From: Streptomyces sp. BHT-5-2
GTDB lineage: Bacteria > Actinomycetota > Actinomycetes > Streptomycetales > Streptomycetaceae
Assembly (NCBI RefSeq): GCF_019774615.1
Contig: NZ_CP081497.1
Location: 62,001-126,000 of the forward strand
Direction of reading: 5' to 3'
Length of the DNA: 64,000 nucleotides
Shown: piece after piece, positions 17,176-25,286 of the stretch
Position numbering within the stretch: the first letter of the stretch is position 1
How the letters are laid out: each line of letters begins with the position of its first letter
Notes under the pieces: model-generated
The model's input: only the letters and a program-made list of their open reading frames with translations
Database searches by the model: none
Told to the model about the DNA's origin: nothing
Made by a program: the position numbers and the translations under genes

Positions 17176-18500
17176 CAGATCTGGTCCCCGGTCGACGGTT
17201 CGGCGTCCCGGGCGGTACGGAACCCGGAGAAGATCTGCCGCCGCACCGGGAGGTCCCAGTTGCGGAAGGTGCCGCGGCAGGCGACCGGGTCGACGGCGAA
17301 CGAGCCGCCGCGCAGGACCTTGTACGCACTGCCGAAGAACACCTCGGAGTACTCCCGGTAGGGGAACGCGGCGAAGCCCGGGTACGGCAGGAAGTCGCTC
17401 GCCGTCCACTCCCAGACGTCGCCGATCAACTGCCGGACGCCGAGCGGCGAGGCGCCTTCCGGATAGCTGCCGACCGGTGCCGGCCGCAGATGTCGCTGAC
17501 CGAGGTTGGCGCGGTCCGGCGACGGGTCCGCGTCGCCCCAGGGATGGCGCCGGTCCCGCCCGGACTGCGGGTCGTGGCGGGCGGCCTTCTCCCACTCGGC
17601 CTCCGTGGGCAGCCGCCGCCCGGCCCACCGGGCGTAGGCGTCCGCCTCGTACCAACTGACGTGCAGCACCGGCTCGTCCGGCGGTACCGGCTCGGTCACC
17701 CCGAACCGGCGGCGCAGCCACTGCCGGCCCTCGCGGTGCCAGAACAGCGGGGCCCGCAACCGGTGCTCGCGCACCTGCGCCCAGCCCTCCGGTGCCCACC
17801 AGCGCGGCTCGTCGTAGCCGCCGTCCTCGATGAAGCGCTGGTAGGCGCCGTTGCTCACCGGAGTGGTGTCGAGGAAGAAGGGCGGCACGATCCGCCGGTG
17901 CGCCGGGCGTTCGTTGTCCAGTGCCCAGGGCTCGGTGGACGTGCCCATCCGGAACGGACCGCCGGGTATCAGGACCTCGGGCGGCAGCGGGCCGTCGGGC
18001 GCGGCCGGCGGCTCGGGCGCGGAGAGCACCGGCGGGCCCTTCCGCAGCTGATGGGTGATCAACATCGTTTCGTCGTGCTGCTGTTCGTGCTGCGCGATCA
18101 TCCCGAAGGCGAAACCGGCCGACAGCAGCGGGCCGCCGTGCAGCTCGGCGCGCTCCAGGACGTCCAGCACCCGGCCGCGCACCTCCGCGACATAGCCGTG
18201 TGCCTCGCCCGGGGACAGCAGCGGCAGCGAGGGGCGCTCGGCCCGCGGGTGCTCGAAGGCGTCGTAGACGGAGTCGATGTCGGGACGCAGCGGGTCACGG
18301 CCACCGACGGTGCGCAGCAGCCACTGCTCCTCCTGGTTGCCGATGTGCGCCAGATCCCACACCAGCGGGGACATCAGCGGGGAGTGCTGGGCCACCAGGT
18401 CGGGCTCCGCCACACACCCGGTCAGCAGGCGGGTGCGGTCGCGGGCGGCCAGCAGCGCCGCCGCGGCCCGCTCCCGGAACGGCTCGGGGTCGATGGTCAC
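17175..18500 (-). CDS. egtB: Hercynine oxygenase EgtB
   Basis: 441 residues. The N-terminal DinB-like four-helix domain carries the iron-binding motif HEQQHDE (about residue 140) plus an earlier His in WDLAHIGNQEE. The C-terminal formylglycine-generating-enzyme-like domain shows VSWYEADAYARWAGRRLPTE and VLRGGSFA. This non-heme iron enzyme joins hercynine to gamma-glutamylcysteine (C-S bond plus sulfoxide). The GTG start overlaps the egtA stop by 4 bases. Confidence 0.96.
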   Translation of the reverse strand: MTIDPEPFRERAAAALLAARDRTRLLTGCVAEPDLVAQHSPLMSPLVWDLAHIGNQEEQWLLRTVGGRDPLRPDIDSVYDAFEHPRAERPSLPLLSPGEAHGYVAEVRGRVLDVLERAELHGGPLLSAGFAFGMIAQHEQQHDETMLITHQLRKGPPVLSAPEPPAAPDGPLPPEVLIPGGPFRMGTSTEPWALDNERPAHRRIVPPFFLDTTPVSNGAYQRFIEDGGYDEPRWWAPEGWAQVREHRLRAPLFWHREGRQWLRRRFGVTEPVPPDEPVLHVSWYEADAYARWAGRRLPTEAEWEKAARHDPQSGRDRRHPWGDADPSPDRANLGQRHLRPAPVGSYPEGASPLGVRQLIGDVWEWTASDFLPYPGFAAFPYREYSEVFFGSAYKVLRGGSFAVDPVACRGTFRNWDLPVRRQIFSGFRTARDAEPSTGDQI

Positions 18501-19822
18501 TTGCTGTCCTTCCCACGCAGGAGGCGGCCCTCGGCCGCGGTGCCGGCGCCGCCGGCCGGGTCCGGGCCGCCTGCGGCGTCCACCGCGCGCAGCGCGTCGA
18601 GCCGGTCGTCGGCGGGGCATCTGCCGCGCGCCACATAGCGCTCGGCGAACTCCGCGACCGCGGCCCGGATCCCGGGCGTTGCGCCCAGCCGCGGCAGCGC
18701 CTCCTGCGCGGCGTCGAAGCAGGCGACCGCGGCGGCGTGCAGCTCGGGGTCGGTGAGCCCGGCCCGGGCCGCGGTGCGCCACAGCGGGTTCGCCGGCGCC
18801 GGTTGCCAACCGGCGCTCTCCGCGAGGGGTTTGACGGTACGGTAGGCGAACTCCGCGGCCGCCGGGTCGTCGAACAGCGCGGCCGTGACGGCCAGCGGCA
18901 CGACCCACCCGTCCGGGCCGGGCTGCGCGTCGATCATCCGCAGCTCCAGATGGCCGCGCGGCCGCACCGGCGGGAAGAGCGTGGTGACGTGGTAGTCGAG
19001 GTCCTCCCACGTCACCGGCCGCGGGACGCCGCTGCGCACCCACTCGCGGAAGGTGAGGCCCGTCGGCGCGTCCCACGGGCCGTCCGGGCGCCGGACGCAC
19101 ATCACCGGGGCGTCCAGGGCGTAGCGGGCCCACGCGGTGCGCGGCTCCACGTCCTGGGGCGGGGCGAGCGTGCGGGCCGGGTCCAGCTGCGCCCAGACGG
19201 CCTGGCGGGTGCTGCGGTAGCCGGTCGGACGCCCCTCGGAGAGCGGGGAGTTGGCGAACGCGGCGGTCAGCACGGCGCCCAGCAGATGCGCCAGCAGCCA
19301 CCGCCGGCCCAGCCCCAGCGGCCCCGGCTCCTCGTGGCCGGCGTCCAGGCACACCTGGACGGAGGCGGTGCGGCACATCATGGACCGGCCGGCCGGGCCG
19401 CGGCGGTCGAAGTACGCCTCCATGGCGTCGTAGCGCGGTGCCCTCAGCACCCGGCGGGGCGGATTCCAGGGGTCGTGGCCGTGGCCCGCGAGGACGAGGC
19501 CCAGTTCCCGCAGAACGGCCCTGACCAGGGCCAGATCGGCGGAGACCGCCGCCACACAGGCGGTCAGTGAGGTGGCGGGCAGCGAGCTGAGCTCCAGCTG
19601 GCCGCCGGGTTCGAAGGTGAGGGCGGAGGTGAGCGGCAGGGCGCGCAGGGCGGCCGCCGCACGGTGCATCCGGTCGGTCCCGACCGGACATCGGGGGTTG
19701 TGCGCGTCGTGGACCAGGAACTCGATCTCGACGCCGGTGCGGCGCGGTGGGCCGGTCTTGAAACAGATACCGCTCAGGTGCGCTTCGAGTTCCGCTTCCG
19801 AGGCCGGCGGCCGTATGGGCAT
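18497..19822 (-). CDS. egtA: Glutamate-cysteine ligase EgtA
   Basis: 441 residues, a GCS2-type ligase that makes gamma-glutamylcysteine as the sulfur donor for EgtB. TGVEIEFLV (about 31), FEPGGQLELSS (about 72) and HLELRMIDAQP are the metal/ATP and substrate motifs. The ATG at 19822 is chosen for GGAGAGGGAAG upstream; earlier in-frame starts add a low-complexity stretch. It heads the four-gene operon. No egtE (the PLP C-S lyase for the last step) is present in the window. Confidence 0.95.
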   Translation of the reverse strand: MPIRPPASEAELEAHLSGICFKTGPPRRTGVEIEFLVHDAHNPRCPVGTDRMHRAAAALRALPLTSALTFEPGGQLELSSLPATSLTACVAAVSADLALVRAVLRELGLVLAGHGHDPWNPPRRVLRAPRYDAMEAYFDRRGPAGRSMMCRTASVQVCLDAGHEEPGPLGLGRRWLLAHLLGAVLTAAFANSPLSEGRPTGYRSTRQAVWAQLDPARTLAPPQDVEPRTAWARYALDAPVMCVRRPDGPWDAPTGLTFREWVRSGVPRPVTWEDLDYHVTTLFPPVRPRGHLELRMIDAQPGPDGWVVPLAVTAALFDDPAAAEFAYRTVKPLAESAGWQPAPANPLWRTAARAGLTDPELHAAAVACFDAAQEALPRLGATPGIRAAVAEFAERYVARGRCPADDRLDALRAVDAAGGPDPAGGAGTAAEGRLLRGKDSK

Positions 19823-19984
19823 CGCTTCCCTCTCCCCTCCGGAGTGGCGGCTGGATTGCCGTGCTCCACCTAAGCCGCTGCGCGCGGTCCCCTCAAGAGC
19901 GCCCACCCGCCGCGGGGTGGCTGGGGAGGCTGACGGGGCAGGTGGGACGGGGCGGAGCCGCCGGGAAACTGGTACGCCCGTTCG

Positions 19985-20000
19985 GGTGCCGCGCGGCACC
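19985..20000 (-). terminator. Hairpin terminator after the aminotransferase gene
   Basis: GGTGCC, loop GCGC, GGCACC: a perfect 16-base palindrome 46 bases past the alaA-like stop. It separates that gene from egtA. The rest of 19823-20045 shows no gene; it should hold the egt promoter, which I could not pinpoint. Confidence 0.55.
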
Positions 20001-20045
20001 GGGCCGGGCGGGGGCGCCCCGCCCGAGACCGCGCACCCGGATTCC

Positions 20046-21257
20046 CTACTGCCGGTAGCCGGCCAGGAAGCGTCCGATCCGGCCGATCGCCGCGTCGAGG
20101 TCGTCGGCGTGCGGGAGGGTGAGGATCCGGAAGTGGTCCGGGCGCGGCCAGTTGAAGCCGGTGCCCTGGACGACCTGGATCTTCTCCCGCAGCAGCAGGT
20201 CCAGTACGAACTTCTCGTCGTCGTGGATCTTGTGGACCGCCGGGTCGAGGCGGGGGAAGGCGTACAGCGCGCCCTTGGGCTTGACGCAGGAGACGCCCGG
20301 GATCTCGTTGAGCCGCTCCCAGGCCCGGTCGCGCTGCTCGCGCAGTCGGCCGCCGGGGAGGACCAGGTCGGTGATGGTCTGCCGGCCGCCGAGCGCCGCC
20401 TGGATCGCGTACTGCGCCGGGGCGTTGGGACACAGCCGCATCGAGGCCAGGGTGCCCAGCCCCTCCAGGTAGTCCGCGGCGTGCTGTTTGGGACCGGTGA
20501 CCACCAGCCAGCCGGAGCGGAAGCCGGCCACCCGGTACGCCTTGGACAGGCCGCTGAAGGTCAGGCACACCAGGTCCGGGGCGAGCACCGCGGCGTGGTG
20601 GTGGACGGCGTCGTCGTAGAGGATCCGGTCGTAGATCTCGTCGGCGAAGACCATCAGCTGGTGGCGGCGGGCGAGGTCGAGCATGCCCTCCAGCACCTCG
20701 CGCGGATAGACCGCGCCGGTGGGGTTGTTGGGGTTGATGATGACCAGCGCCCGGGTCCGGTCGGTGATCTTCGAGGCGAGGTCGTCGAGGTCCGGGAGCC
20801 AGTCGGCGGACTCGTCGCAGAGGTAGTGCACCGGCTTGCCGCCGGCCAGGCTGGTGACCGCCGTCCACAGCGGGAAGTCCGGCGCCGGGATGAGGACTTC
20901 GTCCCCGTCGTCCAGCAGTGCCTGGACCGCCATCGAGACCAGCTCGGAGACGCCGTTGCCCAGATAGACGTCGTCGACGCCGACGTCCGGCAGCCCGGCC
21001 TCCTGGTAGCGCTGGGCCACCGCGCGGCGGGCGGAGAGGATGCCGCGGGACTCGGTGTAGCCGTGCGCGCGGGAGAGGTTGCGCATCACGTCCTGGAGGA
21101 TCTCCTCCGGGCACTCGAAGCCGAACAGCGCCGGATTGCCGGTGTTCAGCCGCAGCACGCTGTGGCCGGCCTCCTCCAGCGCGTCCGCGTGCTCGATCAC
21201 CGGCCCGCGGATCTCGTAGCAGACATCGGCCATCTTGCTGGACTGCTTGAACTGCAT
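20046..21257 (-). CDS. AlaA-like alanine (glutamate-pyruvate) aminotransferase
   Basis: 403 residues, class I/II PLP aminotransferase. It begins MQFKQSSKMADVCYEIRGPV, the characteristic AlaA start. NPNNPTGAVYP (about 173), FADEIYDRILYDD (about 206) and the Schiff-base Lys in SGLSKAYRVAGFRSGW (about 243) are present. It should interconvert pyruvate plus glutamate with alanine plus 2-oxoglutarate. ATG start with AGGAGG upstream. It is divergent from an HxlR regulator, and the 115-base gap contains a two-site operator, so it is probably that regulator's target. Confidence 0.92.
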   Translation of the reverse strand: MQFKQSSKMADVCYEIRGPVIEHADALEEAGHSVLRLNTGNPALFGFECPEEILQDVMRNLSRAHGYTESRGILSARRAVAQRYQEAGLPDVGVDDVYLGNGVSELVSMAVQALLDDGDEVLIPAPDFPLWTAVTSLAGGKPVHYLCDESADWLPDLDDLASKITDRTRALVIINPNNPTGAVYPREVLEGMLDLARRHQLMVFADEIYDRILYDDAVHHHAAVLAPDLVCLTFSGLSKAYRVAGFRSGWLVVTGPKQHAADYLEGLGTLASMRLCPNAPAQYAIQAALGGRQTITDLVLPGGRLREQRDRAWERLNEIPGVSCVKPKGALYAFPRLDPAVHKIHDDEKFVLDLLLREKIQVVQGTGFNWPRPDHFRILTLPHADDLDAAIGRIGRFLAGYRQ

Positions 21258-21317
21258 GCGGCGGCCTCCTCGTCCTCTCTCCCGCCGCGGGATGCGGCAG
21301 CACTCGTGACACCGTAC

Positions 21318-21351
21318 TTGGTTTTCCCAACTTCGGACTTGGAAAATCCAA
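21318..21351. promoter_or_regulatory. Two-site operator (2 x TTGG-N5-CCAA) between alaA-like and HxlR genes
   Basis: TTGG-TTTTC-CCAA (21318-21330) and TTGG-AAAAT-CCAA (21339-21351) are dyads spaced 21 bases centre to centre, i.e. two helical turns on the same face. Both are preceded by AC. The region is unusually AT-rich for the window. A winged-helix HxlR dimer on each site is the natural reading. Confidence 0.7.
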
Positions 21352-21366
21352 TCACATGTCTATGCT
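21339..21366 (+). promoter_or_regulatory. Promoter of the HxlR gene, apparently leaderless
   Basis: TTGGAA (21339-21344), 16-base spacer, TATGCT (21361-21366). The start codon A is 7 bases after the -10, so transcript and reading frame should start together. The -35 lies inside the second dyad, which suggests autorepression. Confidence 0.6.
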
Positions 21367-21372
21367 GGTGTC

Positions 21373-22017
21373 ATGCCGCGCCGAAGTTATGACCAGTACT
21401 GCGCCGTCGCCCGGGCCCTGGACGCCGTCGGCGACCGCTGGACGCTGCTGATCGTCCGGGAACTCCTCGGCGGGTCCCGGCGCTACACCGACCTCCACGC
21501 CGACCTGCCGGGCGTCAGCACGGACATGCTCGCCTCCCGCCTGAAGGACATGGAGCGCGACGACCTCCTCACCCGCCGCCGCCTCCCGCCGCCCGGCGCC
21601 GCCTACGTCTACGAACTCACCCCGCGCGGCCGCGCCCTGCTCCCGGCCCTGACCGCACTCGCCGACTGGGGCGCCCCGGCCCTCGGCGAACAGCGCCCCA
21701 CCGACGCGGTCCGCGCCCACTGGTTCGCGGTCCCGCTGATGACCCGGCTCGCCCGCCACTTCGCCGACGGCCCGGTCCGCGTCGTCGACATCGTCCTCGA
21801 CGAGGGCATTTTCCATGTCGCCCTCGACCCCGACGACCCCGCCGCCCCCCACTACGCCGACGGCCCCGCCCCGCACGCCGACACCACCCTCCGCATGGAC
21901 ACCGCCACCTGCCTCGCCCTCGCCCACGACCACCTCACCCTCGCCGACGCCCTCACCACGGGCCGCATCCACCGGACCGACCCCGAGGAGCGCCGAACGG
22001 AGGCCGCACCGGCGTGA
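21373..22017 (+). CDS. HxlR-family transcriptional regulator with C-terminal SCP2-like extension
   Basis: 214 residues. The N-terminal winged helix (about 5-100) is typical HxlR: YDQYCAVARALDAVGDRWTL, LIVRELLGGSRRYTDL, GVSTDMLASRLKDME, then the wing (YVYELTPRGRAL). The C-terminal half (about 105-200) is the extra domain found in many actinobacterial members, of sterol-carrier/SCP2-like character, and may bind a small ligand. HxlR proteins often sense aldehydes, quinones or oxidants, but the usual single conserved Cys is only approximated by YDQYC. It is divergent from the aminotransferase gene. Confidence 0.88.
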   Translation: MPRRSYDQYCAVARALDAVGDRWTLLIVRELLGGSRRYTDLHADLPGVSTDMLASRLKDMERDDLLTRRRLPPPGAAYVYELTPRGRALLPALTALADWGAPALGEQRPTDAVRAHWFAVPLMTRLARHFADGPVRVVDIVLDEGIFHVALDPDDPAAPHYADGPAPHADTTLRMDTATCLALAHDHLTLADALTTGRIHRTDPEERRTEAAPA

Positions 22018-22127
22018 GTTCGGGCCGTCGGCCACCGTGCCGCCGACGGCCCCCACGGCGCCGCGGCCGTCCCGCGGCGCCACTCGTCGCCTTGCCGCCG
22101 CCGGCCGCCCGTGCCACCGTCCCTCCG

Positions 22128-23018
22128 GTGAACACGGACCCGATGCCGCCCCACCCCTCCACCGGGACGATCCGCTGGCACACCCACGACCTCGCCCTCC
22201 ACGCCGACCGGGTCGTCAAACGCTTCCGCCCCGCCGAGGGCCCCGGCCCCTGCACCCGCGAACGGCGTGCGCTGACCCTCCTGGCCACCCATGCCCCGGG
22301 CGTCGCCCCCGTCCTGCTGAGCGCCCACGACGCTGCCGGTGCCGCCGACCGGCCGACCCTGGTGATGTCCCGCCTGCCAGGGGTGCCCCTGCGCGGAAAC
22401 CCCCTGGACGAGCGGCAGTTGACCGCCTGGGCGCAGGCCGTCCGCGCCGTCCACACCGCGCTCCCGCCCGCCGAGCTGGCCCGGCTGCCGCTCCGCCACG
22501 GCCACCAGCGGGAGACCGTCGAACGGGTCCGCACCTGGTACGCGCGCCCTCCGGACCGGCCGTTCGGCCCGGCCGTCCGGCGGGCGCTGGAGGCCGGCGC
22601 GGACTGGCTCGACGGCTCCGGGTTCGGCGCGCCCGGCGCCCCGCACGGCGTCCCGGCGGACGTCCCGGCCGTCTTCGGCGCCGGCGACGGCAACTCCGCC
22701 AACTACCTCTGGGACGGCCGGCGCGTCCGGGTGGTCGACTTCGAGGAGTCCGGCCGCAGCGACCGCGCCTACGAACTCGCCGAGATCGTCGAGCACATCT
22801 CCGCCCGGGTGCCGCGCCCCTTCGACACCGCCGCGTTCCTGCGCCGCTTCCCGCTGACCCCCGCCGAGTCCGCCCGCCTGCGGGACTGCCGGACCCTGCT
22901 CGCCCTGGTCTGGCTCTGCCTGCTCGCCGCCGACGACCCCGCCCGCCCCAGGAACCCGCCCGGCACCGCCGAACAGCAGGCCCGACGGCTGCTGCGGCGG
23001 CTCGACGGCGCCGCGTAG
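22128..23018 (+). CDS. Aminoglycoside phosphotransferase (APH)-like protein
   Basis: 296 residues from the GTG at 22128 (ATG at 22143 is also possible; neither has a strong ribosome-binding site). VVKRF near residue 30 offers the ATP-site Lys. TLVMSRLPG resembles the hinge. The catalytic loop is GAGDGNSANYLWDG, followed by VVDFEESGRSDRAYELAE, the metal-binding DFE. The usual HGD of the catalytic loop is here AGD, with the loop Asp and Asn retained. Such proteins phosphorylate sugars, antibiotics or other small molecules; no resistance role can be claimed. It follows the HxlR gene after about 110 bases. Confidence 0.75.
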   Translation: MNTDPMPPHPSTGTIRWHTHDLALHADRVVKRFRPAEGPGPCTRERRALTLLATHAPGVAPVLLSAHDAAGAADRPTLVMSRLPGVPLRGNPLDERQLTAWAQAVRAVHTALPPAELARLPLRHGHQRETVERVRTWYARPPDRPFGPAVRRALEAGADWLDGSGFGAPGAPHGVPADVPAVFGAGDGNSANYLWDGRRVRVVDFEESGRSDRAYELAEIVEHISARVPRPFDTAAFLRRFPLTPAESARLRDCRTLLALVWLCLLAADDPARPRNPPGTAEQQARRLLRRLDGAA

Positions 23019-23087
23019 CCCCCGGCCGGACCTCCGTTCGGCCGGGCTGATGCGATGTCCGGCAGCCGGCCGGGGAAGTCTCGGAGC

Positions 23088-24251
23088 ATGGAACGAGTGC
23101 GGCGGCCGGGGCGACGGTGGGTGCGGGTGCGGGTGCGGGTGCGGGGGCGGCTCGGCGGCCTGTCGCTGTCGGTCCTGCTCCTGGTGACGGGCCTGACCGG
23201 CCTGGCCGCCGGGGCGGGGCCGTCCGCCGCGGGTGTGAGCGGACCGGCCGGTGTGTCGCGGCCGGGGGAGCGCCGGCCGCCGATGTCGGCGTGGCTGCCG
23301 TTCTGGGGGGACGTCGAGGGGGCCTACCGGGACGCGTTGGCGCACGCCGGGCAGCTGCGCACCGTCAGCCCCTTCTGGTACGAGACGACGTCGGAGCGGG
23401 CGGTCGACGGGAGGCCCGGGGCGGTCCGGGCCGACATGGTGGCCGGGCTGCATCGGGCGGGCATCGCCGTGGTGCCGACGGTGACCGAGACGCCGGACGC
23501 CGCCGCGATGGGGGAGCTGCTGCACGATCCGGCGCGGCGCCGCGCCCATGTGGAGACGCTGGCGGAGCTGGTGGCGCGCCAGGGCTACGACGGCATCGAC
23601 CTGGACTACGAGACGATGGCGGTGACCGGCGGCGCGGCCGCCGAGGCGAGAGTGCGCAGCGGCTATGTCGCGCTCGTCGGCGAGCTCTGCGCGCGCCTGC
23701 ACGCCCGCGGCCGGACCTGCGTGGTGACGCTGATGCCGCGGATCCGCGGGGCCGGCGCCGCCTTCGACTACCGGCGGCTGGGCGCACTCGCCGACACCGT
23801 GCGGTTCATGGGCTACGACCTGCACTGGTCGATGGGGGAGCCGGGGCCGCTGTCCTCCAAGGAGTGGTACGCGCAGATCCTGCGCGACGCGACGGCCGAG
23901 GTGCCCCGGGACCGGATCGAGCTGGCCTTCCCCGGCTACGGCTGGGACTGGGTGCCGGGCAGCGGCCGGCGCGCCACGCACGTCACCTGGCACGAGGCCG
24001 AGGCGCTGCGCAAGCGGGTGGGTGCCCGCTACACGTTCGACGAGGTCTCCGGCACCCCGCACTTCCGCTACACGCGGGGCGGCGAGCGGCACGAGGTCTG
24101 GTACCAGGACGCCCGGGGCGTCCGGGCGCAGCTGGCGGTGCCGGCGGCGTACGGGGTGCGGGGGAGGGGGCTATGGGCGCTCGGGTTCGAGGACCCGGGC
24201 GTGTGGACCGTGTTCCGCGGCGAGCAGCCCCAGCGCGGCCTGGGAGGGTGA
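23088..24251 (+). CDS. Exported GH18-family glycoside hydrolase (spore/peptidoglycan type)
   Basis: 387 residues from the ATG at 23088 (GGGGAAG upstream). The basic n-region contains a (VR)4 run, then a hydrophobic core (about 25-45) forms a signal or anchor. The catalytic motif is DGIDLDYE (about residue 170), the DxxDxDxE of GH18, with Glu as proton donor. RFMGYDLHWS and WALGFEDPG follow as in YaaH/SleL-like hydrolases, which cut the glycan of peptidoglycan rather than chitin. No LysM or chitin-binding domain is seen. Its last 81 bases overlap the 3' end of the opposite MmyB gene. The substrate is inferred. Confidence 0.83.
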   Translation: MERVRRPGRRWVRVRVRVRGRLGGLSLSVLLLVTGLTGLAAGAGPSAAGVSGPAGVSRPGERRPPMSAWLPFWGDVEGAYRDALAHAGQLRTVSPFWYETTSERAVDGRPGAVRADMVAGLHRAGIAVVPTVTETPDAAAMGELLHDPARRRAHVETLAELVARQGYDGIDLDYETMAVTGGAAAEARVRSGYVALVGELCARLHARGRTCVVTLMPRIRGAGAAFDYRRLGALADTVRFMGYDLHWSMGEPGPLSSKEWYAQILRDATAEVPRDRIELAFPGYGWDWVPGSGRRATHVTWHEAEALRKRVGARYTFDEVSGTPHFRYTRGGERHEVWYQDARGVRAQLAVPAAYGVRGRGLWALGFEDPGVWTVFRGEQPQRGLGG

Positions 24252-25064
24252 GCCCTCGGCGGCGGTGAACATCAGGAGGGACTGGCCGGAGCCGTCCGGG
24301 GTCTGCATCATCTCGAAGTCCAGGGCGAGTCCGCCCACCAGCGGGTGGTGGAAGTGCTTGGTGCCGTAGGTGCAGTTGCCGACCACATGGCGTGACCACA
24401 GGCCGCTGAACTCGGTGCTCTTCATCGACAACTCGCCGATCAGCCCGGTCAGTTGCTGGTCGTCGGGGAGCTGTCCCGCGGCCACCCGCAGGGCGGCGAC
24501 CGCGCGCCGGGTCTCCTCCTCGCGCCGCGGGTAGAGCTCGCGGGTGTGCGGGTCGAGGAAGAGCAGCCGCTGGGTGTTGGGCCGGTCCAGCGGGCGGGAC
24601 GGGCTGTCGAAGTCCAGATGGCCGGCGATCAGGGCGTGCCCGAGGCGGTTCCAGGCCAGGACCTCGAAGCGCGGACCGAGGGCGACGGCCGGCACGGCCC
24701 CGACGGCGGCGAGCAGCTGCCGCACACCGGGGCGGGCGGTCGCGGGGCGGACCGCCGGGCGGCGCCGGGCAGGCTCCGGGCGGGCGAGTTGGCGCAGGTG
24801 GGCGCGCTCGTCGGGGGTCAGCCGGAGCGCCCGGGCCAGGGCGTCCAGCACGCCCTCCGAGGCGTTGTGGCTCTGGCCCTGTTCGAGGCGGGTGTAGTAG
24901 GCGACGCTGACGCCGGCGAGCTGGGCGAGCTCCTCGCGCCGCAGCCCGGGGACCCGGCGGCGGGACCCGTAGGAGACCAGGCCGACGTCCTCCGGCTGGA
25001 GCCGGGCGCGGCGGGTGCGCAGGAAGTCCCCCAGTGCGGAGGGGCCGGTGGCGGTTGCGTCCAT
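24171..25064 (-). CDS. Helix-turn-helix regulator with MmyB-like C-terminal domain
   Basis: 297 residues. An N-terminal XRE-type HTH (about 10-75: ALGDFLRTRRARLQPED, RRVPGLRREELAQLAGVSVAYYTRLEQG) is followed by the MmyB ligand-binding region (LEVLAWN-like FEVLAWNRLGHAL, LFLDPHTRELYPRREEE, SGLWSRHVV, FHHPLVGGLALDFE). Members of this group in Streptomyces regulate oxidoreductase genes and may bind fatty-acyl ligands. The adjacent divergent oxidoreductase/acyl-CoA dehydrogenase operon (from 25287) is a plausible target. It converges on and overlaps the GH18 gene. Confidence 0.9.
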   Translation of the reverse strand: MDATATGPSALGDFLRTRRARLQPEDVGLVSYGSRRRVPGLRREELAQLAGVSVAYYTRLEQGQSHNASEGVLDALARALRLTPDERAHLRQLARPEPARRRPAVRPATARPGVRQLLAAVGAVPAVALGPRFEVLAWNRLGHALIAGHLDFDSPSRPLDRPNTQRLLFLDPHTRELYPRREEETRRAVAALRVAAGQLPDDQQLTGLIGELSMKSTEFSGLWSRHVVGNCTYGTKHFHHPLVGGLALDFEMMQTPDGSGQSLLMFTAAEGSPSQAALGLLAAEHGPHARVLEPERP

Positions 25065-25190
25065 GCCGGCCAGTGTGCGTCATGGGGTGGCCGGGTTGCC
25101 TGCCCCTGTCAGTGGCAGGCTCCCGGCCGGGGCGTCCCCGGGCCGTCCCCGGGGCCGTGGGACACCCGTGACGGGGGCGGCCGGAACTGT

Positions 25191-25219
25191 TCCGTCAGTG
25201 GATACCGACCGCTTAGTAT
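25191..25219 (+). promoter_or_regulatory. Probable promoter of the acyl-CoA dehydrogenase operon
   Basis: TAGTAT at 25214-25219 is a good -10; the -35 (TCCGTC, 17 bases upstream) is weak. It lies about 70 bases before the first gene. The gap 25065-25286 otherwise holds only GC-rich sequence and the start of the divergent regulator. Confidence 0.45.
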
Positions 25220-25286
25220 GCCGCGTGGCGAGGGCCGCGCCCGGCCCCGCACCAGCCGTACGACTTCAGGTCTGTGGAGGCATCAG

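Noticed and set aside
20046..21257. AlaA-like aminotransferase as the missing EgtE of the ergothioneine cluster
   Set aside because: It has AlaA-specific segments and its own operator and terminator; EgtE belongs to a different PLP subfamily (cysteine desulfurase-like).
22128..23018. Antibiotic-resistance kinase
   Set aside because: Only the general APH fold is visible; the catalytic loop deviates and no antibiotic gene is nearby, so resistance cannot be claimed.
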